Shown here: positions 56,376 to 64,000 of the stretch, piece after piece | Numbering within the stretch: the first letter of the stretch is position 1 | How the letters are laid out: every line of letters starts with the position of its first letter | Made by a program: the position numbers and the translations under genes | Source of the DNA: Acuticoccus sediminis | GTDB taxonomy: Bacteria > Pseudomonadota > Alphaproteobacteria > Rhizobiales > Amorphaceae | Assembly (NCBI RefSeq): GCF_003258595.1 | Contig: NZ_QHHQ01000003.1 | Span: 124,001 to 188,000, forward strand | Direction of reading: 5' to 3' | DNA: 64,000 nucleotides | The notes under the pieces: model-generated | What the model saw: the letters and a program-made list of their open reading frames with translations, nothing else | The model's database searches: none | What the model was told of the DNA's origin: nothing

Positions 56376-57689
56376 ATGGCACGAACGCTGGCGGTGATTC
56401 TGGCGGCCGGCAAGGGCACGCGGATGCGCTCCGGGACGCCCAAGGTGCTGCACAAGGTCGGCGGCCTGCCGATGGTCGACCACGTCCTCGCCGCGGCGAA
56501 GTCGGCCGGCGTCGAGCGGGCCGCGCTGGTGGTCGGGGCCGGGGCCTCCTGGGCCACGGACCGCGCCTCGGACGCCCTCTCCCTGCACGTCCAGACGGAG
56601 CAGATGGGCACCGCGCACGCCGTCCTCGCCGCGCGGGAGGCGTTCACCGACGACATCGACGCGATCGTCGTCCTCTTCGGCGACAACCCGCTGGTGACGG
56701 CGGCGACCATCGACCGGATGGTCGACCGCGTTCTCGGCGGTGCCGACCTTGCCGTGCTCGCCTTCAGAACCGACGCGCCGACCGGCTACGGCCGCCTGCT
56801 GCTGGACGCCAACGGCCACGTCCGCGCGATCCGCGAGGAGCGCGACGCGACCGAGGAGGAGCGGGCGATCACGCTGTGCAACTCCGGGGTCATGGCCATC
56901 CGCGCCGGCGCGCCGCTCGATGCGCTGCAGGCGATCGAGGCGAACAATGCCAAGGGCGAGTACTACCTGACCGACCTCGTCGCCATCGGCGCCGAGCGGG
57001 GCTTCAACATGGTGTGGGAGGAGGCGCCGGTCGCCGAGGTCATGGGCGTCAACGACCGTGCGCAGCTCGCGGACGCGGAGGCCGTCTTCCAGCAGCGTGC
57101 CCGCAGCAGGGCGCTGGAGACGGCGACGCTGATCGCGCCGGAGACCGTCTTCTTCAGCCACGACACCGTGGTCGGCGAGGACGTCACGATCGAGCCGAAC
57201 GTCGTCTTCGGCACGGGGGTCGCGATCGGCGACGGGGCGAGGATCTATGCCTTCACCCACCTCGTCGACACCGTGGTCTCGCCGGGCGCCGCGATCGGCC
57301 CGTTCGCCCGCTCGCGCGGCGGCACGAACGTCGGCCCCGGCGCGAAGATCGGCAACTTCGTGGAGCTGAAGAACGCCGCGCTGGCGACGGGGGTGAAGAT
57401 CAGCCACCTCTCCTACATCGGCGATGCCGGCGTGGGGGCGGAGGCCAACATCGGCGCCGGTACGATCACCTGCAACTACGACGGCGTGAACAAGCACCGC
57501 ACCGAGATCGGCGCGGGCGCCTTCATCGGCTCCAACAGCGCGCTGGTGGCGCCGGTCTCGATCGGCGAGGGGGCATTCGTCGCCTCCGGCTCGGTGATCG
57601 TCGAGGACGTGCCGGCCGACGCGCTCGCGATCGCGCGGGGACGGCAGGCGACGAAGCCGGACCGATCGCCGCTGAAACCCAAGCCGTAG
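56376..57689 (+). CDS. glmU: Bifunctional GlcN-1-P acetyltransferase/GlcNAc-1-P uridyltransferase
   Basis: GlmU (437 aa) makes UDP-GlcNAc for peptidoglycan and LPS. The N-terminal uridyltransferase has LAAGKGTRMRSGTPKVLH (8-25), GTAHAV and the metal Asp in FGDNPLV. The C-terminal left-handed beta-helix acetyltransferase has FARSRGGTNVGPGAKIGNFVELKNA, ISHLSYIGDA with the catalytic His, and CNYDGVNKHRT. Note SRGG in place of the usual LRPG. An in-frame ATG at 56361 also has a good ribosome site (GGGGGAGG). It probably heads an operon with the repeat-protein gene and glmS. Confidence 0.97.
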   Translation: MARTLAVILAAGKGTRMRSGTPKVLHKVGGLPMVDHVLAAAKSAGVERAALVVGAGASWATDRASDALSLHVQTEQMGTAHAVLAAREAFTDDIDAIVVLFGDNPLVTAATIDRMVDRVLGGADLAVLAFRTDAPTGYGRLLLDANGHVRAIREERDATEEERAITLCNSGVMAIRAGAPLDALQAIEANNAKGEYYLTDLVAIGAERGFNMVWEEAPVAEVMGVNDRAQLADAEAVFQQRARSRALETATLIAPETVFFSHDTVVGEDVTIEPNVVFGTGVAIGDGARIYAFTHLVDTVVSPGAAIGPFARSRGGTNVGPGAKIGNFVELKNAALATGVKISHLSYIGDAGVGAEANIGAGTITCNYDGVNKHRTEIGAGAFIGSNSALVAPVSIGEGAFVASGSVIVEDVPADALAIARGRQATKPDRSPLKPKP

Positions 57690-57719
57690 GGGGCGCGGAC
57701 GCACCCGGAACGCATTTTC

Positions 57720-57745
57720 GGAACTTCGACCTCACCGCGCCGGTT
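57720..57745 (+). promoter_or_regulatory. Candidate EcfG-type promoter, one mismatch
   Basis: GGAAC (57720-57724), 17 bases, GGTT (57742-57745). The consensus is GGAAC-N16/17-CGTT, so the -35 is exact and the -10 differs at its first, least conserved base. It lies 49 bases before the start of the acidic repeat gene, almost the same distance as the EcfG promoter at 11510-11535. Confidence 0.4.
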
Positions 57746-57793
57746 CATCTCCCGAGGGTGACGTTACGGATCGCGGCTGCGAAGGAGGCGGAG

Positions 57794-58270
57794 ATGACGA
57801 TCAGGGAGCAGATCATCCATCAGCTTCAGAGGGTGTTCGGGGCCGAGGCACGCGACCCCGACCCCGCCCACATGAACCGGATGGAACGCGCCGAGGCGCA
57901 AAGTGCGATGCTGAAGTCCGGCAAGGGCATGGAATCGGAGTTTGCCGACCTGACCGAATCGGCCCGCCAGTACGCCCGCGAGGCGAGCCAGCACGGCCAG
58001 GAGCCGATGGAATCGGAGTTCGTCGACGACAGCGAGGGCGCGCACGCGCTCGCGCAGGCCGCCAGCGAGCATGATGGCAGCCATCTCGAGAGCGACATCG
58101 TCGACGACAACTTCGACGCCGAGGAGGAGGCCGAGCTCGCCTCGCCCGGCTCGATGCCGATCCCCCGCAGCGAGCTCGTCGATCATACCGAAGGCGCCAG
58201 GATGGCCGCCATCCGCGCGTCGCAGCGGCGCGAGGAGAATGACGACGAGCTCGACTACGACAAGGCCTGA
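57794..58270 (+). CDS. Acidic protein with four 26-residue repeats, unknown
   Basis: A 158-aa, strongly acidic protein that I do not recognise. After an N-terminal helix (IREQIIHQLQRVFG), four imperfect repeats start at residues 47, 73, 99 and 125 with ESEF, ESEF, ESDI and RSEL, an exact period of 26. The pattern is (E)SE(F)VDDxEGAxxxAxxASxH. No signal peptide, cysteine or membrane segment is seen; the repeats look like surface-exposed helices. The ATG has AAGGAGG five bases upstream. It sits between glmU and glmS but shows no link to amino-sugar synthesis. A weak EcfG-type promoter upstream suggests a stress role; this is inference. Confidence 0.75.
   Translation: MTIREQIIHQLQRVFGAEARDPDPAHMNRMERAEAQSAMLKSGKGMESEFADLTESARQYAREASQHGQEPMESEFVDDSEGAHALAQAASEHDGSHLESDIVDDNFDAEEEAELASPGSMPIPRSELVDHTEGARMAAIRASQRREENDDELDYDKA
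57929..58240 (+). repeat. Four 78-bp coding repeats (26 aa each)
   Basis: Codons 46-149 of the acidic protein repeat with an exact 26-codon period (repeat starts at residues 47, 73, 99 and 125). The first two copies are the most alike; the third has an extra-acidic EEEAE insert region but keeps the phase. The conserved phase implies duplication of a 78-bp unit. Confidence 0.85.
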
Positions 58271-58480
58271 TTTTCGAGCACCTTTGCCGACGCAGGCTGC
58301 GTTTCTGTAACTCCATGTGAAGTGCAATTGGTCTCACCTGCGCTAGAGCAGTTCGGGCCGTCGAGGTGCTGATTCGCTGGTCGTGTGCGGTCCGGGCGTG
58401 CCCCGGACGGACCAGAGGGCGGCGCGTCTCCGGGCGGCACCGACTGTTCGAGGCATGCGTACGGGAAGGCGGAGACCACT

Positions 58481-60307
58481 ATGTGCGGTATTGTGGGCGT
58501 GATCGGAGCCAGGCAGGCGGCTCCGTTGATTCTCGATGCGCTGAAACGGCTGGAATACCGGGGCTACGACTCGGCAGGCATCGCCGCCGTCGCCGGTGAC
58601 GGGACGATGGACCGGGTGCGTGCCGCCGGCAAGCTGCGCAACCTGGAGCAGCGGCTCGATTCCCATCCGCTCGACGGCGGCACCGGCATCGGCCACACCC
58701 GCTGGGCGACCCACGGCGCGCCGACCGACGCCAACGCACACCCGCACGTCGCCTCGCCGGTGGCGGTGGTCCACAACGGCATCATCGAGAACTACCGCGC
58801 GCTCCGCCAGAAGCTGCAGGCGGAGGGTGCCGTCCTGACCTCGGAGACGGACACCGAGACGATCGCCCACATCCTCGCGCACGAGCTGGCGCAGGGGGCC
58901 GACCTGAAGAGCGCGATCGAGGCGACCCTGTCGCAGCTCGAGGGGGCATATGCGCTCGCCTTCTCGTTTGCCGGTCAGCCGCAGTTGCTGGCGGCGGCGC
59001 GCTTCGGCAGCCCCCTCGCCATCGGTCTCGCCTCGGACATGAAGATGATCGGCTCCGACGCCATCGCGCTGGCGCCCTTCTGCGACGAGATCGTCTACCT
59101 GGAAGACGGCGACTTCGCGATCCTCACCCAGTCGAGGCTCGACATCTACGACCGCGACGGCCACCCGGTGGAGCGCGAGGCGGTCCCGGTGCCGATGCAA
59201 GTCTCGCTCGCCGAGAAGGGCAACTACCGCCACTTCATGGCCAAGGAGATCCACGAGCAGCCGGAAGTGATCGCGCGGACCCTCAGCCACTACATCGACG
59301 TCGGGTCGGGTACGCTGCGCGACGGCGCGGTGCCGATCGACTTCTCCCAGATCCGCCGCCTGTCGATCGCGGCCTGCGGCACCGCGTACTACGCGGGGCT
59401 CGTCTCGCGGTACTGGTTCGAGCGGCTGGCGCGCCTGCCGGTCGACCTCGACGTCGCGTCCGAGTACCGCTACCGCGCGCAGGCCTTCCCGGCCGACGAG
59501 CTGGCGCTCTTCATCTCCCAGTCGGGGGAGACGGCCGACACGCTGGCCGGGCTGCGGGCGGCGAAGGCCGGCGGGCAGCAGCTCGCCACCGTCGTCAACG
59601 TGCCGACCTCGACGATGGCGCGCGAGGCGGACATCGTCCTGCCGACCCTCGCCGGACCCGAGATCGGCGTCGCCTCCACCAAGGCGTTCACCTGCCAGCT
59701 CGCGACGCTGGCGTGCCTGGCGGTGAAGGCGGGCATCGACCGCGGCACGCTGTCGCCCCTCGATGCGGAAGGGTTCCTGTCGGCGCTCGTCGAGCTGCCG
59801 CGCCTCGTGGCCGAGGCGGTAACGCTGGAGCACTCGATCGAACGTGTCGCGAAGCTTGTGGCGCCGGCGTCATCCGCGCTCTTCCTCGGCCGGGGGACGT
59901 CGTTCGCGGTGGCGATGGAAGGGGCGCTGAAGCTCAAGGAACTGAGCTACATCCACGCCGAGGCCTACGCTGCCGGTGAATTAAAGCACGGGCCTATCGC
60001 TCTGGTGGACGAAGAGCTCCCGGTCATCGTCATCGCGCCGTTCGACGACCTCTTCGCCAAGACCGTCTCCAACATGCAGGAGGTGCATGCGCGCGGCGGG
60101 CGCATCATCGCGGTGACGGACGCCCGCGGGGCGCATGCGATCGGCGACACGGCGGAGGAACTCATCGTCCTGCCGGACGTTCCGGCCTTCGTGGCCCCCG
60201 TGGTGGCGACCATCCCGCTGCAGCTGCTGGCGTATCACGCGGCGATCATCAACGGCACCGACGTCGATCAGCCCCGCAACCTCGCCAAGTCTGTGACGGT
60301 CGAGTAA
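58481..60307 (+). CDS. glmS: Glucosamine--fructose-6-phosphate aminotransferase
   Basis: GlmS (608 aa) makes glucosamine-6-phosphate from fructose-6-phosphate and glutamine. Cys2 (MCGIVGVIG) is the glutaminase nucleophile after Met removal. GHTRWATHGAP, HNGIIENY and SETDTE complete the Ntn domain. The two SIS domains have ACGTAYYAGL and SQSGETADT, and the C-terminus ends DQPRNLAKSVTVE as usual. The ATG has GGAG seven bases upstream. The 210 bases before it show no ribozyme fold. Supplies GlmU indirectly through GlmM, which is not in the window. Confidence 0.98.
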   Translation: MCGIVGVIGARQAAPLILDALKRLEYRGYDSAGIAAVAGDGTMDRVRAAGKLRNLEQRLDSHPLDGGTGIGHTRWATHGAPTDANAHPHVASPVAVVHNGIIENYRALRQKLQAEGAVLTSETDTETIAHILAHELAQGADLKSAIEATLSQLEGAYALAFSFAGQPQLLAAARFGSPLAIGLASDMKMIGSDAIALAPFCDEIVYLEDGDFAILTQSRLDIYDRDGHPVEREAVPVPMQVSLAEKGNYRHFMAKEIHEQPEVIARTLSHYIDVGSGTLRDGAVPIDFSQIRRLSIAACGTAYYAGLVSRYWFERLARLPVDLDVASEYRYRAQAFPADELALFISQSGETADTLAGLRAAKAGGQQLATVVNVPTSTMAREADIVLPTLAGPEIGVASTKAFTCQLATLACLAVKAGIDRGTLSPLDAEGFLSALVELPRLVAEAVTLEHSIERVAKLVAPASSALFLGRGTSFAVAMEGALKLKELSYIHAEAYAAGELKHGPIALVDEELPVIVIAPFDDLFAKTVSNMQEVHARGGRIIAVTDARGAHAIGDTAEELIVLPDVPAFVAPVVATIPLQLLAYHAAIINGTDVDQPRNLAKSVTVE

Positions 60308-60412
60308 GTATGCCAAGTTGAGGTGCGCTGCGCGTGTGCGAGGTGCGCACGGGTGCGTTCCTCCGCGACGTCAGGCGTGCGGTTGGCGGCCCCGAGTGCT
60401 GTGGGGTACGAG

Positions 60413-61261
60413 ATGGACGAAGAACAGGGTGAAGTCCGGGTCGGGCGGCGGCGCAGCCTCGTCAACAGGTTGCGCAACTATCTGATCACCGGCGTGATCG
60501 TTGCCGCGCCGCTGACGATCACCGTCTACCTCGTCACCTACATCATCAGCGTCGTCGACGGCGTGGTGAAGCCGTGGATCCCGCCGGCGTGGAATCCGGA
60601 AACCTATGTGCCGTTTCCGCTCCCGGGCATCGGCCTCGTGGTGGCGATCGTCGGCCTGGCGCTGCTCGGCTTCCTGGCGGCGAACATCTTCGGCCGGACG
60701 ATCCTGGCGCTGGGCGAGGCGATTCTCGCCAGGATGCCCCTCATCCGCAACGTCTACGCGGCGCTGAAGCAGATCTTCGAGACGGCACTGTCGGAGCGCA
60801 GCCACACCTTCCGACGGGCCGGACTGGTGGAGTACCCGCGCCGCGGCCTCTGGGCCGTCGTCTTCATCGCGACGGACGTGAAGGGCGAGATCAGCCAGAA
60901 GCTGGGCGACGACGACGACGCGATCTCGGTCTTCCTGCCGACGACGCCGAACCCGACATCCGGCTTCCTTCTTTTCGTGCCGCGCAAGGACGTGCTGGTG
61001 CTCGACATGAGCGTCGAGGACGCGGCAAAGCTCGTCATCTCGGCCGGCCTGATCACGCCGCGCTGGGCGCCCAAGGCGCAGGTCGAGCCGATGCGCTCGC
61101 CGCCGAGGTACGGCCCCAGGCACCCCCATGTCGCGGGCGAATCGGTCGAGGTACCGATCCTCGGCACCCTCGCCGAGGAGGACCGCAAGCACGCGGCGGA
61201 GAGCGCCGCGCGCGCCGGCGCCGAGCGGGCGGACGACACCGAGACGGTGAAATCGGAGTAG
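60413..61261 (+). CDS. DUF502 membrane protein
   Basis: A 282-aa protein of the DUF502 family. Two membrane segments at about 23-48 (LITGVIVAAPLTITVYLVTYIIS) and 70-92 (GLVVAIVGLALLGFLAANIFGRTI), then LIRNVYAALKQIFETAL and a soluble beta domain with WAVVFIATDVKGEI and VFLPTTPNPTSGFLLFVPRKDV. The last 55 residues are acidic and disordered. The function of the family is unknown; plant relatives (LCV) affect vascular patterning. It follows glmS in many Rhizobiales, here 105 bases later. Confidence 0.92.
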   Translation: MDEEQGEVRVGRRRSLVNRLRNYLITGVIVAAPLTITVYLVTYIISVVDGVVKPWIPPAWNPETYVPFPLPGIGLVVAIVGLALLGFLAANIFGRTILALGEAILARMPLIRNVYAALKQIFETALSERSHTFRRAGLVEYPRRGLWAVVFIATDVKGEISQKLGDDDDAISVFLPTTPNPTSGFLLFVPRKDVLVLDMSVEDAAKLVISAGLITPRWAPKAQVEPMRSPPRYGPRHPHVAGESVEVPILGTLAEEDRKHAAESAARAGAERADDTETVKSE

Positions 61262-61338
61262 CGCGCGGCCCGGAACGGGCTTGCCACCGCGCGCGGAGCG
61301 GTTAGGAACTCGGGCGCAGTACCCTAATGGGATCATCC

Positions 61339-62319
61339 ATGGCCGAGCTTTCCCCGAAGGACCGCCTGTCTCCGACAGACCCGAGGTCCTCGTTCCAATC
61401 CATGATTCTGGCGCTCCAGGCGTACTGGGCGGAGCGGGGCTGCGCTATCCTGCAGCCCTACGACATGGAAGTCGGCGCCGGCACCTTCCACCCGGCGACG
61501 ACCCTGCGCGCGCTCGGTCCGCGGCCGTGGCGGGCGGCCTACGTGCAGCCCTCGCGCCGTCCGGGCGACGGGCGCTACGGCGAGAACCCGAACCGCCTGC
61601 AGCACTACTACCAGTTCCAGGTCATCCTGAAGCCGAGCCCGAAGGACCTTCAGGCGCTCTACCTCGGCTCGCTGGAGGCGATCGGCATCGATCTCCACCG
61701 CCACGACGTCCGGTTCGTCGAGGACGACTGGGAGAGCCCGACGCTCGGGGCCTGGGGGCTCGGCTGGGAGTGCTGGTGCGACGGCATGGAAGTGTCGCAG
61801 TTCACCTACTTCCAGCAGGTCTGCGGCATCGACTGCCGCCCGGTCTCCGGCGAGCTGACCTACGGCCTGGAGCGCCTCGCCATGTACGTGCAGGGCGTCG
61901 AGAACGTCTACGATCTCACCTACGTCGCCGAGAGCGAGGCGGGGCCGCGCGTCTCCTACGGCGAGATCTTCCTGCAGGCCGAGCGGGAGTACTCGGCGCA
62001 CAATTTCGAGTTCGCCGACACCGAGATGCTGTTGCGCCACTTCCGCGACGCGGAGGCGGAGTGCCATGCGCTGCTCGCCGCAGGCGCGCCGAAGGTCGAG
62101 GGCGAGCGGCACACCCAGGTGCTGCCCGCCTACGACCAGACCATCAAGGCGAGCCACATCTTCAACCTGCTCGACGCGCGCGGCGTGATCTCCGTGACGG
62201 AGCGGCAGGGCTATATCGGCCGCGTCCGCGCGCTCGCGAAGGCGTGCGGCGAGGCCTACCTCGCGACCGACGGCGGCGGCTTCGGCTACCGCGCCGAGAG
62301 CGAGACCGAGGCGGCCTAA
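61339..62319 (+). CDS. glyQ: Glycyl-tRNA synthetase alpha subunit
   Basis: GlyQ (326 aa) is the catalytic alpha subunit of the alpha2beta2 enzyme that charges tRNA-Gly. Class II signatures: [36 protein letters not shown] (19-54) and [33 protein letters not shown] 61327 is an in-frame alternative. glyS, which encodes the beta subunit and is often close, is not in the next 1.7 kb; the following genes are FtsB-like and pdhA. Confidence 0.98.
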   Translation: MAELSPKDRLSPTDPRSSFQSMILALQAYWAERGCAILQPYDMEVGAGTFHPATTLRALGPRPWRAAYVQPSRRPGDGRYGENPNRLQHYYQFQVILKPSPKDLQALYLGSLEAIGIDLHRHDVRFVEDDWESPTLGAWGLGWECWCDGMEVSQFTYFQQVCGIDCRPVSGELTYGLERLAMYVQGVENVYDLTYVAESEAGPRVSYGEIFLQAEREYSAHNFEFADTEMLLRHFRDAEAECHALLAAGAPKVEGERHTQVLPAYDQTIKASHIFNLLDARGVISVTERQGYIGRVRALAKACGEAYLATDGGGFGYRAESETEAA

Positions 62320-62422
62320 GCCCCCGAACGGGCACGGCAATGCGCGGGCGGGGCTGGCCTCGCCCGCGAAACGCCTCGTTAAGTCACGCGTGGTTAGGTG
62401 GGTCTGCCCACGGACTCACCTG

Positions 62423-62794
62423 ATGCCCACGCGCCACCGACGTCGATCCCGCTTCACCTTCTTCATCTTCCCGCTGGTGCTCGTCGCCGTCGCGGTCTAC
62501 TTCGGCTGGCAGTCCGGCCGGGGCGACTACGGCGAGGAGGCGCGGGTCGAACTGCGGGACGAGCGGGCCAATCTCGAGCTCGAGCTCGCCAATCTGGTGG
62601 AGCAGCGCGAACACCTTCAGGACCGGGTGCGTCGCCTGCGCGTCGACGCCCTCGACGCGGACCTGCTCGACGAGCGTGCCCGGGCGCAGCTCAACATGGC
62701 GCACCCGAACGAGATCGTGATTCTCAACGTCGCCAAGGACGCCCAGCCGGAGACCGGCAAGACGGACCTCATTCTCGGCGCGCACAACAACTGA
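62423..62794 (+). CDS. FtsB/DivIC-family septum formation protein
   Basis: A 123-aa division protein. A basic N-terminus (MPTRHRRRSR) precedes one membrane helix at 11-29 (FTFFIFPLVLVAVAVYFGW) and a coiled coil at about 38-75 with leucine heptads (ARVELRDERANLELELANL). Then LDADLLDERARAQL and HPNEIVIL, typical of the alphaproteobacterial DivIC/FtsB proteins encoded before pdhA. It links FtsL/FtsQ at the septum. The start at 62423 has no strong ribosome site; GTG 62390 is possible. Confidence 0.9.
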   Translation: MPTRHRRRSRFTFFIFPLVLVAVAVYFGWQSGRGDYGEEARVELRDERANLELELANLVEQREHLQDRVRRLRVDALDADLLDERARAQLNMAHPNEIVILNVAKDAQPETGKTDLILGAHNN

Positions 62795-63320
62795 CCGGCC
62801 CCCACGCGCAGAACCGGTTCGCGCGCGGCGACAAAGTCGTTCGTCAGGATGCCCCGCCAGGAAATAATGTTAGCCCGCTCCGGAGCGGGCGTGTCCTCGG
62901 CGCACCATTCACGGCCGGATCGATCGAACATTGGAATTCATCGTCGCTCGGCCATCGTCATGGTCGATGGCACGGTCAGGCGGCGCGGCCGGCGGAGGCC
63001 GCGCGGTCCCATGGCGGGATGCCAAAAATTACCACAAAACATCGCGAGAATTTCGCTGAAGTTCGACTGTGGAAGTGTGTGGCGATGCTTGATTGCGCCG
63101 GTGCAGATCTGCCGCGCATGCGCCGGGCTTGCGGGACGATCTGTCGAGAACGCATAGCTGGTTGCACCGATACGGCGCGCGCGCGGCCGATCACCCGGGA
63201 TCCCGCTGCGATCGGCCGTTTCGCAACGGGTTTGCGCGCGGACAAATCGGCTCGCCTGCTTTTCGTTGGCCGAGCCGTGGTCTAGGTTCACATCAAAAGC
63301 GGGACGTCAGGAGGGGCCTT
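62795..63320. other. 526-bp intergenic region before pdhA
   Basis: No gene is supported. A perfect 18-bp palindrome GCCCGCTCC/GGAGCGGGC lies at 62873-62890. Another inverted repeat (GGCTCG at about 63250, CGAGCC at about 63271) lies 45 bases before pdhA. The stretch 63015-63080 is less GC-rich than its surroundings and may hold the pdh promoter. Plus-strand frames such as 62849-63157 lack a ribosome site and any domain. Confidence 0.6.
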
Positions 63321-64000
63321 ATGGCCGTCGAAGCCAAAGCAAGAGAATCGGACGAGGCTGGCCAGACCGAAACTGCGTTCACGGCGGACGACTATCTTCG
63401 CGCCTACGAGGATATGCTGCTGATCCGCCGGTTCGAGGAAAAGGCCGGCCAGCTCTACGGCATGGGCCTGATCGGCGGCTTCTGCCACCTCTACATCGGT
63501 CAGGAAGCGGTCGTCGTCGGCGCGCAGATGGCGATGAAGGAAGGTGACCAGGTCATCACCGGCTATCGCGACCACGGCCACATGCTGGCGACCGGCATGG
63601 ACCCGAAGGGCGTGATGGCCGAGCTCACCGGCCGCGCGTCGGGCTACTCCAAGGGTAAGGGTGGCTCGATGCACATGTTCTCGGTCGAGAAGAACTTCTA
63701 CGGCGGCCACGGCATCGTCGGCGCGCAGGTGTCGCTCGGCACCGGCATCGGCTTCGCCAACCGCTACCGCCAGAACGGCGCGGTGGCGCTCACCTATTTC
63801 GGTGACGGCGCGGCCAACCAGGGCCAGGTCTACGAGAGCTTCAACATGGCCAAGCTCTGGTCGATCCCGGTCATCTACATGATCGAGAACAACAAGTACG
63901 GCATGGGCACCTCCATCGAGCGCGCCTCGTCGACGACGGACCTGTCCCAGCGCGGCCGCTCGTTCGACATCCCGGGCGAGCAGGTGGACGGCATGCACGT
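63321..64000 (+). CDS. pdhA: Pyruvate dehydrogenase E1 alpha subunit, 3' end missing
   Basis: Partial E1 alpha (227 codons seen). It decarboxylates pyruvate with thiamine diphosphate and acetylates the lipoyl group of E2. Family marks: YEDMLLIRRFEEKAGQLYGMGLIGGFCHLYIGQEA (residues 28-62), GYRDHGHML, SKGKGGSMHMF with the phosphate region, and the ThDP motif GDGAANQGQVYESFNMA with NNKYGMGTS. The ATG at 63321 has AGGAGGGG five bases upstream. pdhB and pdhC are expected downstream. Confidence 0.97.
   Translation, partial: MAVEAKARESDEAGQTETAFTADDYLRAYEDMLLIRRFEEKAGQLYGMGLIGGFCHLYIGQEAVVVGAQMAMKEGDQVITGYRDHGHMLATGMDPKGVMAELTGRASGYSKGKGGSMHMFSVEKNFYGGHGIVGAQVSLGTGIGFANRYRQNGAVALTYFGDGAANQGQVYESFNMAKLWSIPVIYMIENNKYGMGTSIERASSTTDLSQRGRSFDIPGEQVDGMH

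Noticed and set aside
57711-57724. Second possible LexA box (GAAC...GAAC)
   Set aside because: The spacer between the two GAAC is nine bases, not seven, so it does not fit the operator.
58271-58480. glmS ribozyme upstream of glmS
   Set aside because: The ribozyme is a Gram-positive feature and no matching core or fold is visible here.
60268-60477. 69-codon minus-strand frame over the glmS end and DUF502 start
   Set aside because: Overlaps two firm genes on the other strand and has no ribosome site.
62849-63157. Short plus-strand frame before pdhA
   Set aside because: No ribosome site, no domain, mixed composition; treated as intergenic.

Overview
The window is 64 kb of high-GC chromosome that looks like an alphaproteobacterium of the order Hyphomicrobiales (Rhizobiales). 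This rests on an EcfG-type general-stress promoter (GGAAC-N17-CGTT), a LexA box of the alphaproteobacterial type (GAAC-N7-GAAC), a complete Rhodobacter-style smo/mtlK polyol operon, and a DivIC/FtsB-like gene directly before pdhA. The genus cannot be read from the sequence. I saw no insertion sequence, prophage, CRISPR array or tRNA gene; the window reads as ordinary chromosome with several small regulatory and stress modules.

Layout. 1-2.8 kb: end of cobT coupled to a UDG-family gene, a secreted unknown, and a stand-alone Lrp-type RAM domain. 2.86-5.2 kb: thiamine salvage unit, with a TPP riboswitch, a fused ThiM-ThiE enzyme and ThiD. 5.3-6.3 kb: DapA-superfamily lyase. 6.4-6.7 kb: LexA box and a 74-residue unknown protein. 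6.8-8.6 kb: large MscS-type channel. 8.8-11.5 kb: a stress operon on the minus strand (EcfG promoter, 24-aa membrane peptide, NDI-like protein, holin-X-like protein, DUF3618 protein with six 40-aa repeats, UUCG terminator). 11.8-15 kb: MsbA-like ABC exporter, GFA protein, SMP-30-like hydrolase. 15-21.4 kb: type I secretion (TolC, HlyD, PrtD-like ABC) plus a capsule-type gene. 22-26.5 kb: secreted unknown, old-yellow-enzyme reductase, and an aldonate catabolic pair (IlvD/Edd dehydratase and DgoK). 26.7-34.3 kb: amidase, M20 peptidase, Pro/Ala-rich unknown, RNase HII, cytoplasmic DMSO-reductase-family molybdoenzyme.

34.4-38.9 kb holds an incomplete urease cluster: ureC, ureE, ureF and ureG, interrupted by an antisense secreted gene and a small acidic gene, with no ureA, ureB or ureD in the window. 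39-45.4 kb: MBL-fold hydrolase, pyroglutamyl peptidase, DnaJ-class chaperone, PdxH, a soluble PAS-PAS chemotaxis receptor and a secreted GH3 enzyme. 45.9-52.3 kb: smoE-F-G-K, smoS and mtlK for uptake and oxidation of sorbitol/mannitol, with an intercistronic hairpin after the binding protein. 52.4-56.2 kb: Na+/Ala symporter, P1 peptidase and a secreted unknown. 56.4-60.3 kb: glmU and glmS (amino-sugar supply for peptidoglycan and LPS) enclosing an acidic protein with four 26-aa repeats. 60.4-64 kb: DUF502 membrane protein, glyQ, a FtsB-like gene and the start of pdhA.

The most interesting items are the LexA-box small gene, the EcfG stress operon with its tiny peptide and 40-aa repeats, the 26-aa repeat protein between glmU and glmS, the fused and riboswitch-controlled ThiM-ThiE, and the urease cluster without its small subunits. 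Phased short DNA repeats upstream of the secretion and polyol operons look like operator arrays.
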